In this document: positions 8,220 to 15,815 of the stretch, piece after piece
Layout of the letters: every line of letters begins with the position of its first letter
Numbering within the stretch: the stretch's first letter is position 1
DNA from: an uncultured Prevotellaceae bacterium
Lineage (GTDB): Bacteria > Bacteroidota > Bacteroidia > Bacteroidales > Bacteroidaceae
Length of the DNA: 64,000 nt
Assembly: GCA_946410305.1 (NCBI GenBank)
Contig: CAMJZV010000004.1
Span: 87,514 to 151,513 of the forward strand
Direction: 5' to 3'
Notes under the pieces: generated by a model
Seen by the model: only the letters and a program-made list of their open reading frames with translations
Told to the model about the DNA's origin: nothing
The model's database searches: none
Position numbers and translations under genes: made by a program

Positions 8220-8693
8220 ATGAAAGAACTAGCCCTAAAATCCACTATTTACGCAGCCAATTTCGACGAGCTGACTGATCAGGAGCGTGAACTCATTGAA
8301 CAAGCCAAGGCTTCTACCTATAACTCCTACGCCCCCTACTCTCACTTCCATGTGGGTGCTGCTCTTCTGTTGAAGAATGGCGTCATCGTCCCTGGCTGCA
8401 ATCAGGAGAACGCCGCCTTCCCCGCTGGCATCTGTGCAGAGCGTAGCGCCTTGTTTGCTGCTGGTGCACAGTATCCAGACCAGCCTGTGCTGATGCTGGC
8501 CATTGCCGTCCGCAACAGTAAGGGAGAGTTCCTGGCAGAGCCTGCCAGCCCCTGTGGCCCTTGTCGACAGGTACTCATCGAGACAGAGACGCGCTTCAAG
8601 CACCCTGTCCGCATCCTGCTCTACGGCACAGACCACACTTACGTCATGGATGGCATCAAGGAACTGATGCCGCTGTCATTTACTCAGATTTAG
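8220..8693 (+). CDS. cdd: Cytidine deaminase
   Basis: Zn-dependent hydrolytic deamination of cytidine and deoxycytidine to uridine in pyrimidine salvage. The 157-aa protein is the homotetrameric class length. Zinc ligands and the catalytic Glu are visible in ICAERSALFAAG (C-A-E) and PCGPCRQVL (PCxxC). SYAPYSHFHVGAAL is the substrate-binding N-terminal motif. The promoter at 8193 fixes the start at MKELALKS. Its last 14 bp overlap the end of the convergent TetR gene. Confidence 0.95.
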   Translation: MKELALKSTIYAANFDELTDQERELIEQAKASTYNSYAPYSHFHVGAALLLKNGVIVPGCNQENAAFPAGICAERSALFAAGAQYPDQPVLMLAIAVRNSKGEFLAEPASPCGPCRQVLIETETRFKHPVRILLYGTDHTYVMDGIKELMPLSFTQI

Positions 8694-9300
8694 CCTCAGC
8701 CATCAGTTTGTCGATGGTGTGCAAGCCCTTGTCGGTACAGAATCCGCGCAAGGCTATCAGGAAACAGTTGGAGAACAGTTCTTCAACGGAGTACTGCTGT
8801 ACCAGACTGTTGGTGAGGATATACTGTCCTAGGGCATCGAAGATGTGGGGCACCAGCTCGTAGTTCACATCCGGACGGAAATAACCATCATCGACTCCAC
8901 GCTTCATAAACGCCAGGAATCCCTCGCGCGACTTCTGCTGTGCCTCCTTCATGTGCTGAACCAGCCTTGGATATTTCATCAGATCCAGATAGAAGTCAGG
9001 ATTCACCGCCCTCACCTCCTCCACCTTCATGTGGTAAGCCTCCATGATGATGTCTATCACATGATGGCGCTCATCCTCCGCATAACTATGCAGATATTCA
9101 CGCTTACGATCGTCATAGACCTTCATACCTTCAAAGAGCAACGTCTCCTTGTCCTTGAAGATTTCATACAGCGTACGCTTGGAAATACCAAGCTCATTAG
9201 CAAGATCATCCATCTTCACAGCACGAATGCCATGCATCGAGAAATCCTGCATGGCTTTCTCAATGATGCGCTCTCTTAAAGAGACTCGATAGGCTGTCAT
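8680..9300 (-). CDS. TetR/AcrR family transcriptional regulator
   Basis: DNA-binding regulator, usually a dimer that releases DNA when a small ligand binds the C-terminal domain. The N-terminal helix-turn-helix is clear: RERIIEKAMQDFSMHGIRAV followed by KMDDLANELGISKRTLYEIF. The C-terminal ligand domain (about residues 60-205) is generic. Starts at 9327, 9318 and 9300 are possible; the -7 box at 9338-9345 puts transcription near 9333, so MTAYRVSL at 9300 gives the most normal leader. It is divergent from maeB, which makes maeB and itself plausible targets, but this is only positional. Confidence 0.85.
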   Translation of the reverse strand: MTAYRVSLRERIIEKAMQDFSMHGIRAVKMDDLANELGISKRTLYEIFKDKETLLFEGMKVYDDRKREYLHSYAEDERHHVIDIIMEAYHMKVEEVRAVNPDFYLDLMKYPRLVQHMKEAQQKSREGFLAFMKRGVDDGYFRPDVNYELVPHIFDALGQYILTNSLVQQYSVEELFSNCFLIALRGFCTDKGLHTIDKLMAEAKSE

Positions 9301-9337
9301 TTCTTTCAAAACTTGCATAAATATCAATTTCTGAGTG

Positions 9338-9345
9338 CAAAGTTA
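9338..9345 (-). promoter_or_regulatory. -7 box of the tetR-type gene
   Basis: TAACTTTG on the minus strand. The divergent maeB promoter is 43 bp away, so a repressor bound here could affect both. Confidence 0.6.
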
Positions 9346-9387
9346 CTAAAAAGATTAAAAAACCGCACGTTTTTGCAGAGTTTTTAT

Positions 9388-9395
9388 TACTTTTG
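9388..9395 (+). promoter_or_regulatory. -7 box of the maeB promoter
   Basis: TACTTTTG, about 45 bp before the maeB ATG at 9441. Confidence 0.6.
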
Positions 9396-9440
9396 CCGAA
9401 AATTTTCTCAAAACAGCACTAATAATACACACAACACAAA

Positions 9441-11741
9441 ATGGTAAAGATCTCGAAAGAAGCAGCTTTAGCTTATCATGAAGCTGGCCGTCCTGGCAAA
9501 ATTGAAGTCAAGCCCACCAAGGCTTATCGTACTCAGACCGACCTCTCGCTGGCCTATTCGCCAGGTGTCGCCTACCCCTGTCTGGAAATCCAGCAGAACC
9601 CCGACGATGCGTACAAGTACACGGACAAAGGCAACCTCGTGGCTGTCATCTCAAACGGTACGGCAGTACTGGGTCTGGGCGATATAGGTGCCATGAGCGG
9701 CAAACCCGTTATGGAAGGTAAGGGACTGCTCTTCAAGATCTATGGTGGCATCGACGTCTTCGATATCGAGGTCAACGAGAAAGACCCAGAGAAGTTCTGC
9801 GAGGCTGTAGAGCGCATTGCTCCCACCTTTGGCGGCATCAACCTCGAGGACATCAAGGCTCCTGAGTGTTTCTATATCGAGGAACGTCTGAAGAAGACCC
9901 TCGACATCCCTGTCATGCACGACGACCAGCACGGCACGGCCATTATCTCTGCTGCCGGACTGAAGAACGCCCTGGAGGTGATCAAGAAGGATATCAAGAA
10001 GGCCAAGATTGTCGTCAACGGTGCTGGTGCCGCTGCCATTTCTTGTACCAAACTGTATATGGCCATCGGCGCCCAGAAGGAGAACATCGTCATGCTCGAC
10101 TCCAAGGGCGTCATCTCTGTGGAGCGCACTGACCTGAACGAGCAGAAGAAGTTCTTCGCCACCTCGCGCACCGATATCCACACGTTGGCAGAGGCCGTCA
10201 AGGATGCCGACGTCTTTGTCGGACTGTCCAAGGGTAACGTACTCTCGCAGGATATGGTTCGTTCGATGGCTAAGGATCCTGTCATCTTCGCGCTGGCCAA
10301 CCCCGTTCCTGAGATTTCATACGAGGATGCTATGGCTGCCCGTCCTGATGTGCTGATGTCTACTGGTCGTACAGACTATCCCAACCAGATTAACAACGTC
10401 ATCGGTTTCCCCTACATCTTCCGTGGTGCCCTCGACGTTCACGCCACCGCCATCAACGAAGAGATGAAGCTGGCTGCCGTTTACGCCATTGCCGACCTGG
10501 CCAAGAAGCCTGTGCCCGATGTCGTCAACGATGTCTATAAGGTCAACAACCTGAAGTTCGGTCGCAACTACTTCATTCCGAAGCCCGTTGACCCACGCCT
10601 TATCTCTGAGGTCAGCGCTGCTGTTGCCAAGGCTGCCATCGAGAGTGGCGTAGCTCGCAAACCCATCAAGAACTGGAGCAAGTACAAGCAGTCACTCAGC
10701 GTGCTGCTGGGTCAGGAGACCAAGCTCACGCAGAAGCTCTACGCTACTGCTGCTACCCATCCACAGCGTGTGGTCTTTGCAGAGGCTGTCCACCCCACCA
10801 TGTTGAAAGCTGCCGTACAGGCCAAGGCCGAAGGCATCTGTCAACCCATCCTGTTGGGTAACGACGAGGTCATTGCCAAGATGGCCAAGGAACTGGATCT
10901 CTCGCTGGACGGCATTGAGATTGTCAACCTGCGCCACCCATCGGAGCAGGAGCGTCGCGAGCGCTATGCCCGCATCCTTACCGAGAAGCGCCAGCGCGAG
11001 GGCTACACCTATCAGGAGGCCAACGACAAGATGTTCGAGCGCAACTACTTCGGCATGATGATGGTCGAGACGGGCGAGGCTGACGCCTTCCTCACAGGTC
11101 TCTACACCAAGTACTCCAACACCATCAAGGTTGTCAACGAGGTCATCGGCATCCGTCCAGAGTTCAAGCACTTCGGCACCATGCACATCATCAATTCGCC
11201 AAAGGGTACCCTCTATATCGCTGACACGCTGGTCAACGAGAACCCAGATACTGACGCCCTCGTAGATATTGCCAAGCTGGCAGCAAACAGCGTGCGTTTC
11301 TTCAACGAGAAACCCGTTGTTGCCATGATGAGCCACTCCAACTTCGGTTCTTCACAGAGCGATGGTGCCAAGAAGGTGCGTCGTGCTGTGGAAATCCTGC
11401 AGCAGCAGTATCCTGACATGCCTATCGATGGTGAGTTGCAGCTGGGCTTTGCCCTTGATCAGGAGTTGCGCGACGAGCAGTATCCCTTCACCCGCCTGAA
11501 GGGCAAGAAGGTCAATACGCTGGTATTCCCCAACCTGACGTCAGCACGCTCCAGCTACAAGATGCTGCAGCTGCTCGATGCCGACGTAGAGATTATCGGC
11601 CCGATCCAGATGGGTCTGAACAAGCCTATCCACTTCATCGACTTCGGCGCTTCCGTTCGCGACGTCGTCAACATCGTGGCTGTGGCAGGCATCGACGCCT
11701 ACGTCAACAAGATCAAGAACCGCATCAACGCCAACAAGTAA
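9441..11741 (+). CDS. maeB: Malic enzyme with C-terminal phosphotransacetylase domain (MaeB type)
   Basis: Oxidative decarboxylation of malate to pyruvate, probably with NADP. The 766-aa protein is the full MaeB architecture: malic N-domain ([16 protein letters not shown]; catalytic region with [11 protein letters not shown]), NAD(P) domain ([25 protein letters not shown]), and from about residue 430 a PTA/PTB domain ([16 protein letters not shown]...; [22 protein letters not shown]). In known MaeB proteins the PTA-like part is regulatory, binding acetyl-CoA, rather than an active transferase. It is well expressed by codon appearance and followed by a DMT transporter 67 bp downstream. Confidence 0.93.
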   Translation: MVKISKEAALAYHEAGRPGKIEVKPTKAYRTQTDLSLAYSPGVAYPCLEIQQNPDDAYKYTDKGNLVAVISNGTAVLGLGDIGAMSGKPVMEGKGLLFKIYGGIDVFDIEVNEKDPEKFCEAVERIAPTFGGINLEDIKAPECFYIEERLKKTLDIPVMHDDQHGTAIISAAGLKNALEVIKKDIKKAKIVVNGAGAAAISCTKLYMAIGAQKENIVMLDSKGVISVERTDLNEQKKFFATSRTDIHTLAEAVKDADVFVGLSKGNVLSQDMVRSMAKDPVIFALANPVPEISYEDAMAARPDVLMSTGRTDYPNQINNVIGFPYIFRGALDVHATAINEEMKLAAVYAIADLAKKPVPDVVNDVYKVNNLKFGRNYFIPKPVDPRLISEVSAAVAKAAIESGVARKPIKNWSKYKQSLSVLLGQETKLTQKLYATAATHPQRVVFAEAVHPTMLKAAVQAKAEGICQPILLGNDEVIAKMAKELDLSLDGIEIVNLRHPSEQERRERYARILTEKRQREGYTYQEANDKMFERNYFGMMMVETGEADAFLTGLYTKYSNTIKVVNEVIGIRPEFKHFGTMHIINSPKGTLYIADTLVNENPDTDALVDIAKLAANSVRFFNEKPVVAMMSHSNFGSSQSDGAKKVRRAVEILQQQYPDMPIDGELQLGFALDQELRDEQYPFTRLKGKKVNTLVFPNLTSARSSYKMLQLLDADVEIIGPIQMGLNKPIHFIDFGASVRDVVNIVAVAGIDAYVNKIKNRINANK

Positions 11742-11808
11742 GATGCAACCCGTATTCATCCAACAGCGAGCCCACCATGATTGGTGAGTTCGTTGTTTTC
11801 AAGCGAAA

Positions 11809-12735
11809 ATGAAGAATAACAAAGCACTTATAGCCCATCTCTCGATGTTTGGTGCCTGTGCCTTCTGGGGGCTGATGGCACCTTTGGGCAAGGATGCGAT
11901 GACCCACGGACTCGACGGCCTGACCATGGTGTCCTTCCGTGTGCTGGGCGGCTGTATCCTCTTCTGGCTGACGTCGCTCTTCGTCAAGAAAGAGCAAGTA
12001 CCGACAAAAGACAAACTGATGTTTATCGGTGCTGCTGTGTTCGGTCTGATTACCAACCAGTGCTGTTACACCATCGGCCTGAGTATCACCTCGCCCATCA
12101 ATGCCTCGATCGTCACCACATCGATGCCCATCTTCGCCATGATTCTCGCCGCCCTGATCCTGAAGGAGCCCATTACGGGCAAGAAAGCCTTGGGTGTGCT
12201 GATGGGTTGCAGTGGAGCACTCATTCTGATACTCACCTCCGCATCAGCAGTTTCTGACAAGGTGGGCGACATCCGAGGCGACCTGCTTTGTCTGGCAGCG
12301 CAGTTCTCCTTCGCCCTCTACCTGTCGTTGTTCAATCCGCTCATACGTCGTTATTCCGTCTTCACCACCAACAAGTGGATGTTCTTCTGGGCCTCGCTCC
12401 TTATTATCCCCTTTACCTTCAGCCATGTGAAGGATGTCGTCAGCCAGCCCATGCCTGCTACCACATGGTGGGAGGCGGCCTACGTCGTGGTCTTTGGCAC
12501 CTATCTGGGATATATCCTGACAATGATTGGTCAGAAGACGCTACGCCCAACGGTGGTGTCAGTCTACAACTATGTCCAGCCCATCGTCTCTGTCATTGTC
12601 TCTGTACTGACAGGCCTTGGTATCCTGAAACCCTCCCACGCCATCGCAGTCATTCTGGTATTCTCGGGTGTATGGTTAGTCACCAAGTCCCGCAGCCGTC
12701 ACGACATGGAAAAACTGGCGCAGAAAACAGAATAA
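11809..12735 (+). CDS. DMT-superfamily (EamA) transporter
   Basis: Inner-membrane permease of 308 aa with about ten helices arranged as two EamA repeats; the first (LIAHLSMFGACAFWGLMAPLGK...) and the second (DIRGDLLCLAAQFSFALYLSL...; GTYLGYILTMIGQKTLRPTVVS) are both intact. Substrates in this family range from amino acids to nucleotide sugars and drugs and cannot be predicted here. It follows maeB by 67 bp without an obvious promoter, so co-transcription is possible. Confidence 0.85.
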   Translation: MKNNKALIAHLSMFGACAFWGLMAPLGKDAMTHGLDGLTMVSFRVLGGCILFWLTSLFVKKEQVPTKDKLMFIGAAVFGLITNQCCYTIGLSITSPINASIVTTSMPIFAMILAALILKEPITGKKALGVLMGCSGALILILTSASAVSDKVGDIRGDLLCLAAQFSFALYLSLFNPLIRRYSVFTTNKWMFFWASLLIIPFTFSHVKDVVSQPMPATTWWEAAYVVVFGTYLGYILTMIGQKTLRPTVVSVYNYVQPIVSVIVSVLTGLGILKPSHAIAVILVFSGVWLVTKSRSRHDMEKLAQKTE

Positions 12736-12741
12736 CTTGCT

Positions 12742-12749
12742 TACTTTTG
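12742..12749 (+). promoter_or_regulatory. -7 box of the lipoprotein gene at 12788
   Basis: TACTTTTG, 38 bp before the ATG. Confidence 0.6.
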
Positions 12750-12787
12750 CAATCCCAATTGTTTAATTTAATAATAATAGAAAAAAA

Positions 12788-13294
12788 ATGAAAAAACTAG
12801 TTTTAATGTTGTTGCTTGCAGCACCTGTGCTGTTCTCTTCGTGTTCAAAGGAAGAAACTACTGTTGGTGGTAATGATCCCTTTGCTAATATGGTATTTGA
12901 CAAACGACTTTCTGTCTCTAAGTCAGATCTGGTTAAGTTTGAAGTCATGAGAACTCTGGATAATGGTAAATATGAGTTCATCGTTTTCAAGAGTAATGTT
13001 GCCGGAGTTCTGACTACAGATTTGAATAGTGTACCTAAGACTTATGTCTATTGCCCAGAATGGGGTATCTCTAACGATAATCTGACTTTTGTTCCTGAGA
13101 ATGGTTCTCCTGTTTCTTATGCGATTAGCAAGGAATACAAGAAGATAAGTGCCAATTCTTATACCATCACAGTATATCTGAAGGATGGTAATGGCAAAGA
13201 GGCCGCTTATGATGTCGTTGACGACGGCTCAAACCATTCCTCAGCAACAGAAATCTGGAATGTCATCAACACATCCAGGAATAATCAGGAATAA
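12788..13294 (+). CDS. Small lipoprotein of unknown function
   Basis: A 168-aa protein with a lipoprotein signal peptide (MKKLVLMLLLAAPVLFSSC, lipid Cys at about 19) followed by SKEETTVGG. The mature part looks beta-rich and has no motif I recognise; a segment like KYEFIVFKSNVAGVLTTD and the W/Y-containing strands suggest a small beta-sandwich. No operon partner. It has its own promoter and a strong terminator, and its codon use is more AT-rich than the flanking maeB and alanine dehydrogenase genes, which may mean later acquisition or low expression. Confidence 0.75.
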   Translation: MKKLVLMLLLAAPVLFSSCSKEETTVGGNDPFANMVFDKRLSVSKSDLVKFEVMRTLDNGKYEFIVFKSNVAGVLTTDLNSVPKTYVYCPEWGISNDNLTFVPENGSPVSYAISKEYKKISANSYTITVYLKDGNGKEAAYDVVDDGSNHSSATEIWNVINTSRNNQE

Positions 13295-13319
13295 TAAACT
13301 TAATCCATAAAGTACAAAG

Positions 13320-13348
13320 CGTGCATCCGAAAGGTTGCACGTTTTTTT
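13320..13348 (+). terminator. Rho-independent terminator of the lipoprotein gene
   Basis: Stem CGTGCA..CC / GG..TGCACG around a GAAA tetraloop, followed by seven T. Confidence 0.85.
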
Positions 13349-13424
13349 ATCTGCCGTTGTTATGTGAAACAGGATTGCATCGCCACACTCTCAAAGAGAG
13401 AACCAGTCCCATGTGTTCCGGATA

Positions 13425-13667
13425 TCATGCCACCTTCAGCAAGTCAAGCACAGAATAGACTCGTGTCATGTTTTCGAAGGTGAAGTACTGGTCGTCCAAC
13501 ACCATCCACTTCTCGCGTTCCTTCACTGGCATCTGCTGAATGTCGGGAAAAAACGAAACGGGAACAATCACCTCACGGCCATCAGTCAGACGTACCAACA
13601 TCTTACCACGATGAGCCTTGAAGTTCAAATCCTTGATACCTAACGTTACTCCTTTAATTTTACACAT
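13425..13667 (-). CDS. DUF2442 domain protein
   Basis: An 80-aa protein with the DUF2442 pattern: a short beta strand pair, the DGREVIVPVSFFPDIQQMPV core, and KEREKWMVLDDQYFTFENMT. DUF2442 proteins commonly sit next to DUF4160 proteins, as here (20 bp downstream of it), and the pair has been proposed as toxin-antitoxin-like; no biochemical role is established. It is probably co-transcribed with the DUF4160 gene from the promoter at 14004. Confidence 0.8.
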   Translation of the reverse strand: MCKIKGVTLGIKDLNFKAHRGKMLVRLTDGREVIVPVSFFPDIQQMPVKEREKWMVLDDQYFTFENMTRVYSVLDLLKVA

Positions 13668-13687
13668 ATCTTTGTCCTCCTATTTGT

Positions 13688-13960
13688 TTATTTCTCAATG
13701 TCAATTGCAATGGTCTTCTCGCCTTTAAATGTCTTCGTAATCTGGTCGTTGATGAACTCCCAGTGACGATTGATGGCAGCAACAAGCATCTCATTGTCCT
13801 TGGCCGACAACTCTGATTCTGCTATCTCCACGCATTGCTCACCATTTTTCTCTATCCAGATCTTTGCAAGCGAATGCTGGTGGCGCATTCCTTTTCTGAA
13901 GACATGTACATGGCGGCGGTTGTCGTTCACGTCAAGTGGAATCGCCACTAAGATAAACAT
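13688..13960 (-). CDS. DUF4160 domain protein
   Basis: A 90-aa protein with the DUF4160 signature, seen as RRHVHVFRKG (family PPHFHV-like) followed by a helical C-terminus. It is the first gene of a two-gene unit with the DUF2442 gene. The arrangement is the usual one for this putative toxin-antitoxin-like pair. A promoter lies 44 bp upstream, and the 600 bp beyond it are free of genes but rich in repeats, which fits an accessory island. Confidence 0.78.
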   Translation of the reverse strand: MFILVAIPLDVNDNRRHVHVFRKGMRHQHSLAKIWIEKNGEQCVEIAESELSAKDNEMLVAAINRHWEFINDQITKTFKGEKTIAIDIEK

Positions 13961-14003
13961 CCTTAGAAATGCTAACTATCCCATAATTATTTATTTCACA
14001 CTG

Positions 14004-14011
14004 CAAAGATA
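14004..14011 (-). promoter_or_regulatory. -7 box of the DUF4160/DUF2442 unit
   Basis: TATCTTTG on the minus strand, 44 bp before the ATG at 13960. Confidence 0.6.
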
Positions 14012-14135
14012 GTACTTACAAAAGATTTTATCTAGAAAAATGCCTTCACCTTCACACGTAAGTTGTTGACAGATTGCGCAGTAAGTGTGAACCCTGTTTT
14101 AGGAATGTCATATCTGCCGACTTTTTTCGCGAAAT

Positions 14136-14259
14136 CTATTAACCTATTAACATGACAGGCCGCAAATGCCGATGCACAGGGGGATTGAGCGATGTTAATA
14201 GATATCCAATCATTAACATACTATTAACATTGTTAATAGCTGACGCATCTATTAACATG
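14136..14259. repeat. Cluster of six CTATTAAC motifs (iteron-like)
   Basis: CTATTAAC occurs at 14136, 14144, 14221 and 14249 on plus, and inverted at 14192-14201 and 14231-14239; most extend to CTATTAACAT(G). A degenerate copy CATTAACAT is at 14211. Such spacing is seen in regulator arrays and in replication iterons; no replication gene is nearby. Confidence 0.7.
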
Positions 14260-14360
14260 TCGCGAGGCCTTTATTTATCGGGGGTTCATGGGTGTTAGGG
14301 TAAAAGGTTAAGTGTTTTGCGAATTTCTCCCACAGCGTCAAATCAAGTGTGAAGAAAAAA

Positions 14361-14390
14361 TACAACTAATCCAGCGCTGGATTAGCTGTA
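14361..14390. repeat. 30-bp palindrome centred on CCAGCGCTGG
   Basis: The centre 14366-14385 (CTAATCCAGC / GCTGGATTAG) is perfect; the outer TACA/TGTA also pair, with one A:C mismatch between. There is no T tract, so it is not a classical terminator. Confidence 0.75.
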
Positions 14391-14398
14391 CTTAGTAT

Positions 14399-14475
14399 GC
14401 AAATACAGCTATCTTGAGGTGCAAATACAGCTATCTCGCGTCTGGCTACAGCTAAGTTGCGTCTGGGTATGGCTT
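14399..14475. repeat. Degenerate 21-22-bp tandem repeat
   Basis: GCAAATACAGCTATCT occurs at 14399-14414 and 14421-14436; GCGTCTGG recurs at 14438 and 14459; CTACAGCTA lies in the third unit. Three to four units in all. Confidence 0.7.
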
Positions 14476-14578
14476 ATTTTTGCAAAATAATTGCAAAAAT
14501 AGAGAGAAACAAGAAAAATGTAAGAGACTGTCCGCAAATAATTTTGTGTCACGAAGAACAACGTAATGTTTTTTTTCG

Positions 14579-14586
14579 TATTTTTG
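14579..14586 (+). promoter_or_regulatory. -7 box of the alanine dehydrogenase promoter
   Basis: TATTTTTG, 38 bp before the ATG at 14625. Confidence 0.6.
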
Positions 14587-14624
14587 CCATCAAAGAATGA
14601 TTGTTTAACTAAATAGGAAGCGTT

Positions 14625-15731
14625 ATGAAAGTAGGAATTCCAAAGGAGATTAAGAACAACGAGAACCGCGTAGGAATGACTCCTGCGGGAGTGGCAGAAC
14701 TGGTGCGTCGCGGCCATGAGGTCAGCGTACAGCATACGGCTGGCGAGGGCAGCGGATTCGCTGACGACGACTATGTGGAGGCTGGCGCTCGCATTCTGCC
14801 GACGATAGAGGCGGTATATCGCGAGTGTGACATGATAGTGAAGGTGAAGGAGCCCATAGAGCCTGAGTACGAACTGGTGCGCAAAGGGCAGCTGCTGTTT
14901 ACCTATTTCCATTTCGCCTGCGAGAAGGAGCTGACGGATGCCATGCTGAAGAGCGGTGCCGTATGTCTGGCCTACGAGACGGTACAACTGCCTAACGGTT
15001 CGCTGCCCTTGTTGCAGCCCATGAGCGAGGTGGCAGGACGTATGGCGGCGCTGAACGGTGCCTACTATCTGCAGAAGACGAAGGGTGGCAAGGGTAAGCT
15101 GATCAGTGGTGTACCTGGTGTCAGTCCTGCCAAGGTGCTGGTGCTGGGGGGTGGCGTTGTTGGTGAGGCTGCGGCACGAATGGCAGCAGGTCTTGGTGCC
15201 GACGTCACGATAACGGACATCTCCCTACCCCGTCTGCGTCAGTTGGACATCGAGACACCTGCCAACGTGCATACGCTATACTCGTCGGAGCATAACATCC
15301 GTCAGATGCTGCCGACAGTGGATATTGTGGTAGGCAGTGTGCTGGTGCCTGGCGACAAGACGCCACACCTGATAACGAAGGACATGCTGGGGCTGATGGA
15401 GCCTGGCACGGTGCTGGTGGATGTGGCCATCGACCAGGGCGGCTGCTTTGAGACGTCGCGACCCACGACGCATAGCGACCCCGTCTACACGGAACAGGGC
15501 ATCGTACACTACTGTGTGGCGAATATTCCTGGGGCTGTTCCCAACACGTCGACGCTGGCACTGACTAACGCGACGCTGCGCTATGCCATCGCACTGGCCG
15601 ACAAGGGTTGGCAGCAGGCTTGCAAGGACGACCCAGCACTAGCCAAGGGACTGAACATCGTAGAAGGGCGTGTCGTCTACAAGGCTGTCGCCGACGTCTT
15701 CGGACTACCGTATGAACCGATTAAGGGTTAA
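14625..15731 (+). CDS. ald: Alanine dehydrogenase
   Basis: NAD-dependent interconversion of L-alanine and pyruvate plus ammonia. The 368-aa length is normal for the family. It starts [20 protein letters not shown], the pyruvate-binding N-domain; [16 protein letters not shown] follows, and the Rossmann motif is [23 protein letters not shown] split across about residues 168-190. The signature [20 protein letters not shown] holds active-site residues. The gene is monocistronic, convergent with the GH31 gene. Its last two codons and stop (AAG GGT TAA) are the first unit of a heptamer repeat. Confidence 0.94.
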   Translation: MKVGIPKEIKNNENRVGMTPAGVAELVRRGHEVSVQHTAGEGSGFADDDYVEAGARILPTIEAVYRECDMIVKVKEPIEPEYELVRKGQLLFTYFHFACEKELTDAMLKSGAVCLAYETVQLPNGSLPLLQPMSEVAGRMAALNGAYYLQKTKGGKGKLISGVPGVSPAKVLVLGGGVVGEAAARMAAGLGADVTITDISLPRLRQLDIETPANVHTLYSSEHNIRQMLPTVDIVVGSVLVPGDKTPHLITKDMLGLMEPGTVLVDVAIDQGGCFETSRPTTHSDPVYTEQGIVHYCVANIPGAVPNTSTLALTNATLRYAIALADKGWQQACKDDPALAKGLNIVEGRVVYKAVADVFGLPYEPIKG

Positions 15732-15774
15732 AGGTTAAGGGTTAAAGGTTAAGGGTTAAAGGTTAAAGATTAAA
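15724..15774. repeat. Heptanucleotide tandem repeat at the ald stop
   Basis: Seven units of RGGTTAA (the last one AGATTAA), beginning inside the ald stop codon. Because 7 is not a multiple of 3, TAA occurs in all three frames. Confidence 0.9.
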
Positions 15775-15776
15775 TG

Positions 15777-15808
15777 AGGGCGCAAAGGGGGTAACCCTTT
15801 TGCGCCCT
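15777..15808. terminator. Terminator shared by ald and the GH31 gene
   Basis: AGGGCGCAAA-GGG pairs with CCCTTTTGCGCCCT (one bulged base) around a short loop. It lies between convergent genes and is T-rich on the plus side. Confidence 0.75.
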
Positions 15809-15815
15809 TATTGTA

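Larger units (their letters stand above)
14012..14578. other. Gene-free, repeat-rich intergenic region
   Basis: About 570 bp with no credible gene on either strand. From left to right it has a TTCACAC...GTGTGAA inverted pair (about 14051-14092), a cluster of CTATTAAC motifs (14136-14259), a GGTTAA-rich patch (about 14290-14315), a 30-bp palindrome (14361-14390) and three to four degenerate 21-22-bp tandem units (14399-14475). The last 100 bp lead into the alanine dehydrogenase promoter. Confidence 0.7.

Noticed and set aside
14136..14259. Replication origin
   Set aside because: No DnaA boxes, no rep or dnaA gene and no change in gene orientation around it; kept only as an iteron-like motif cluster.
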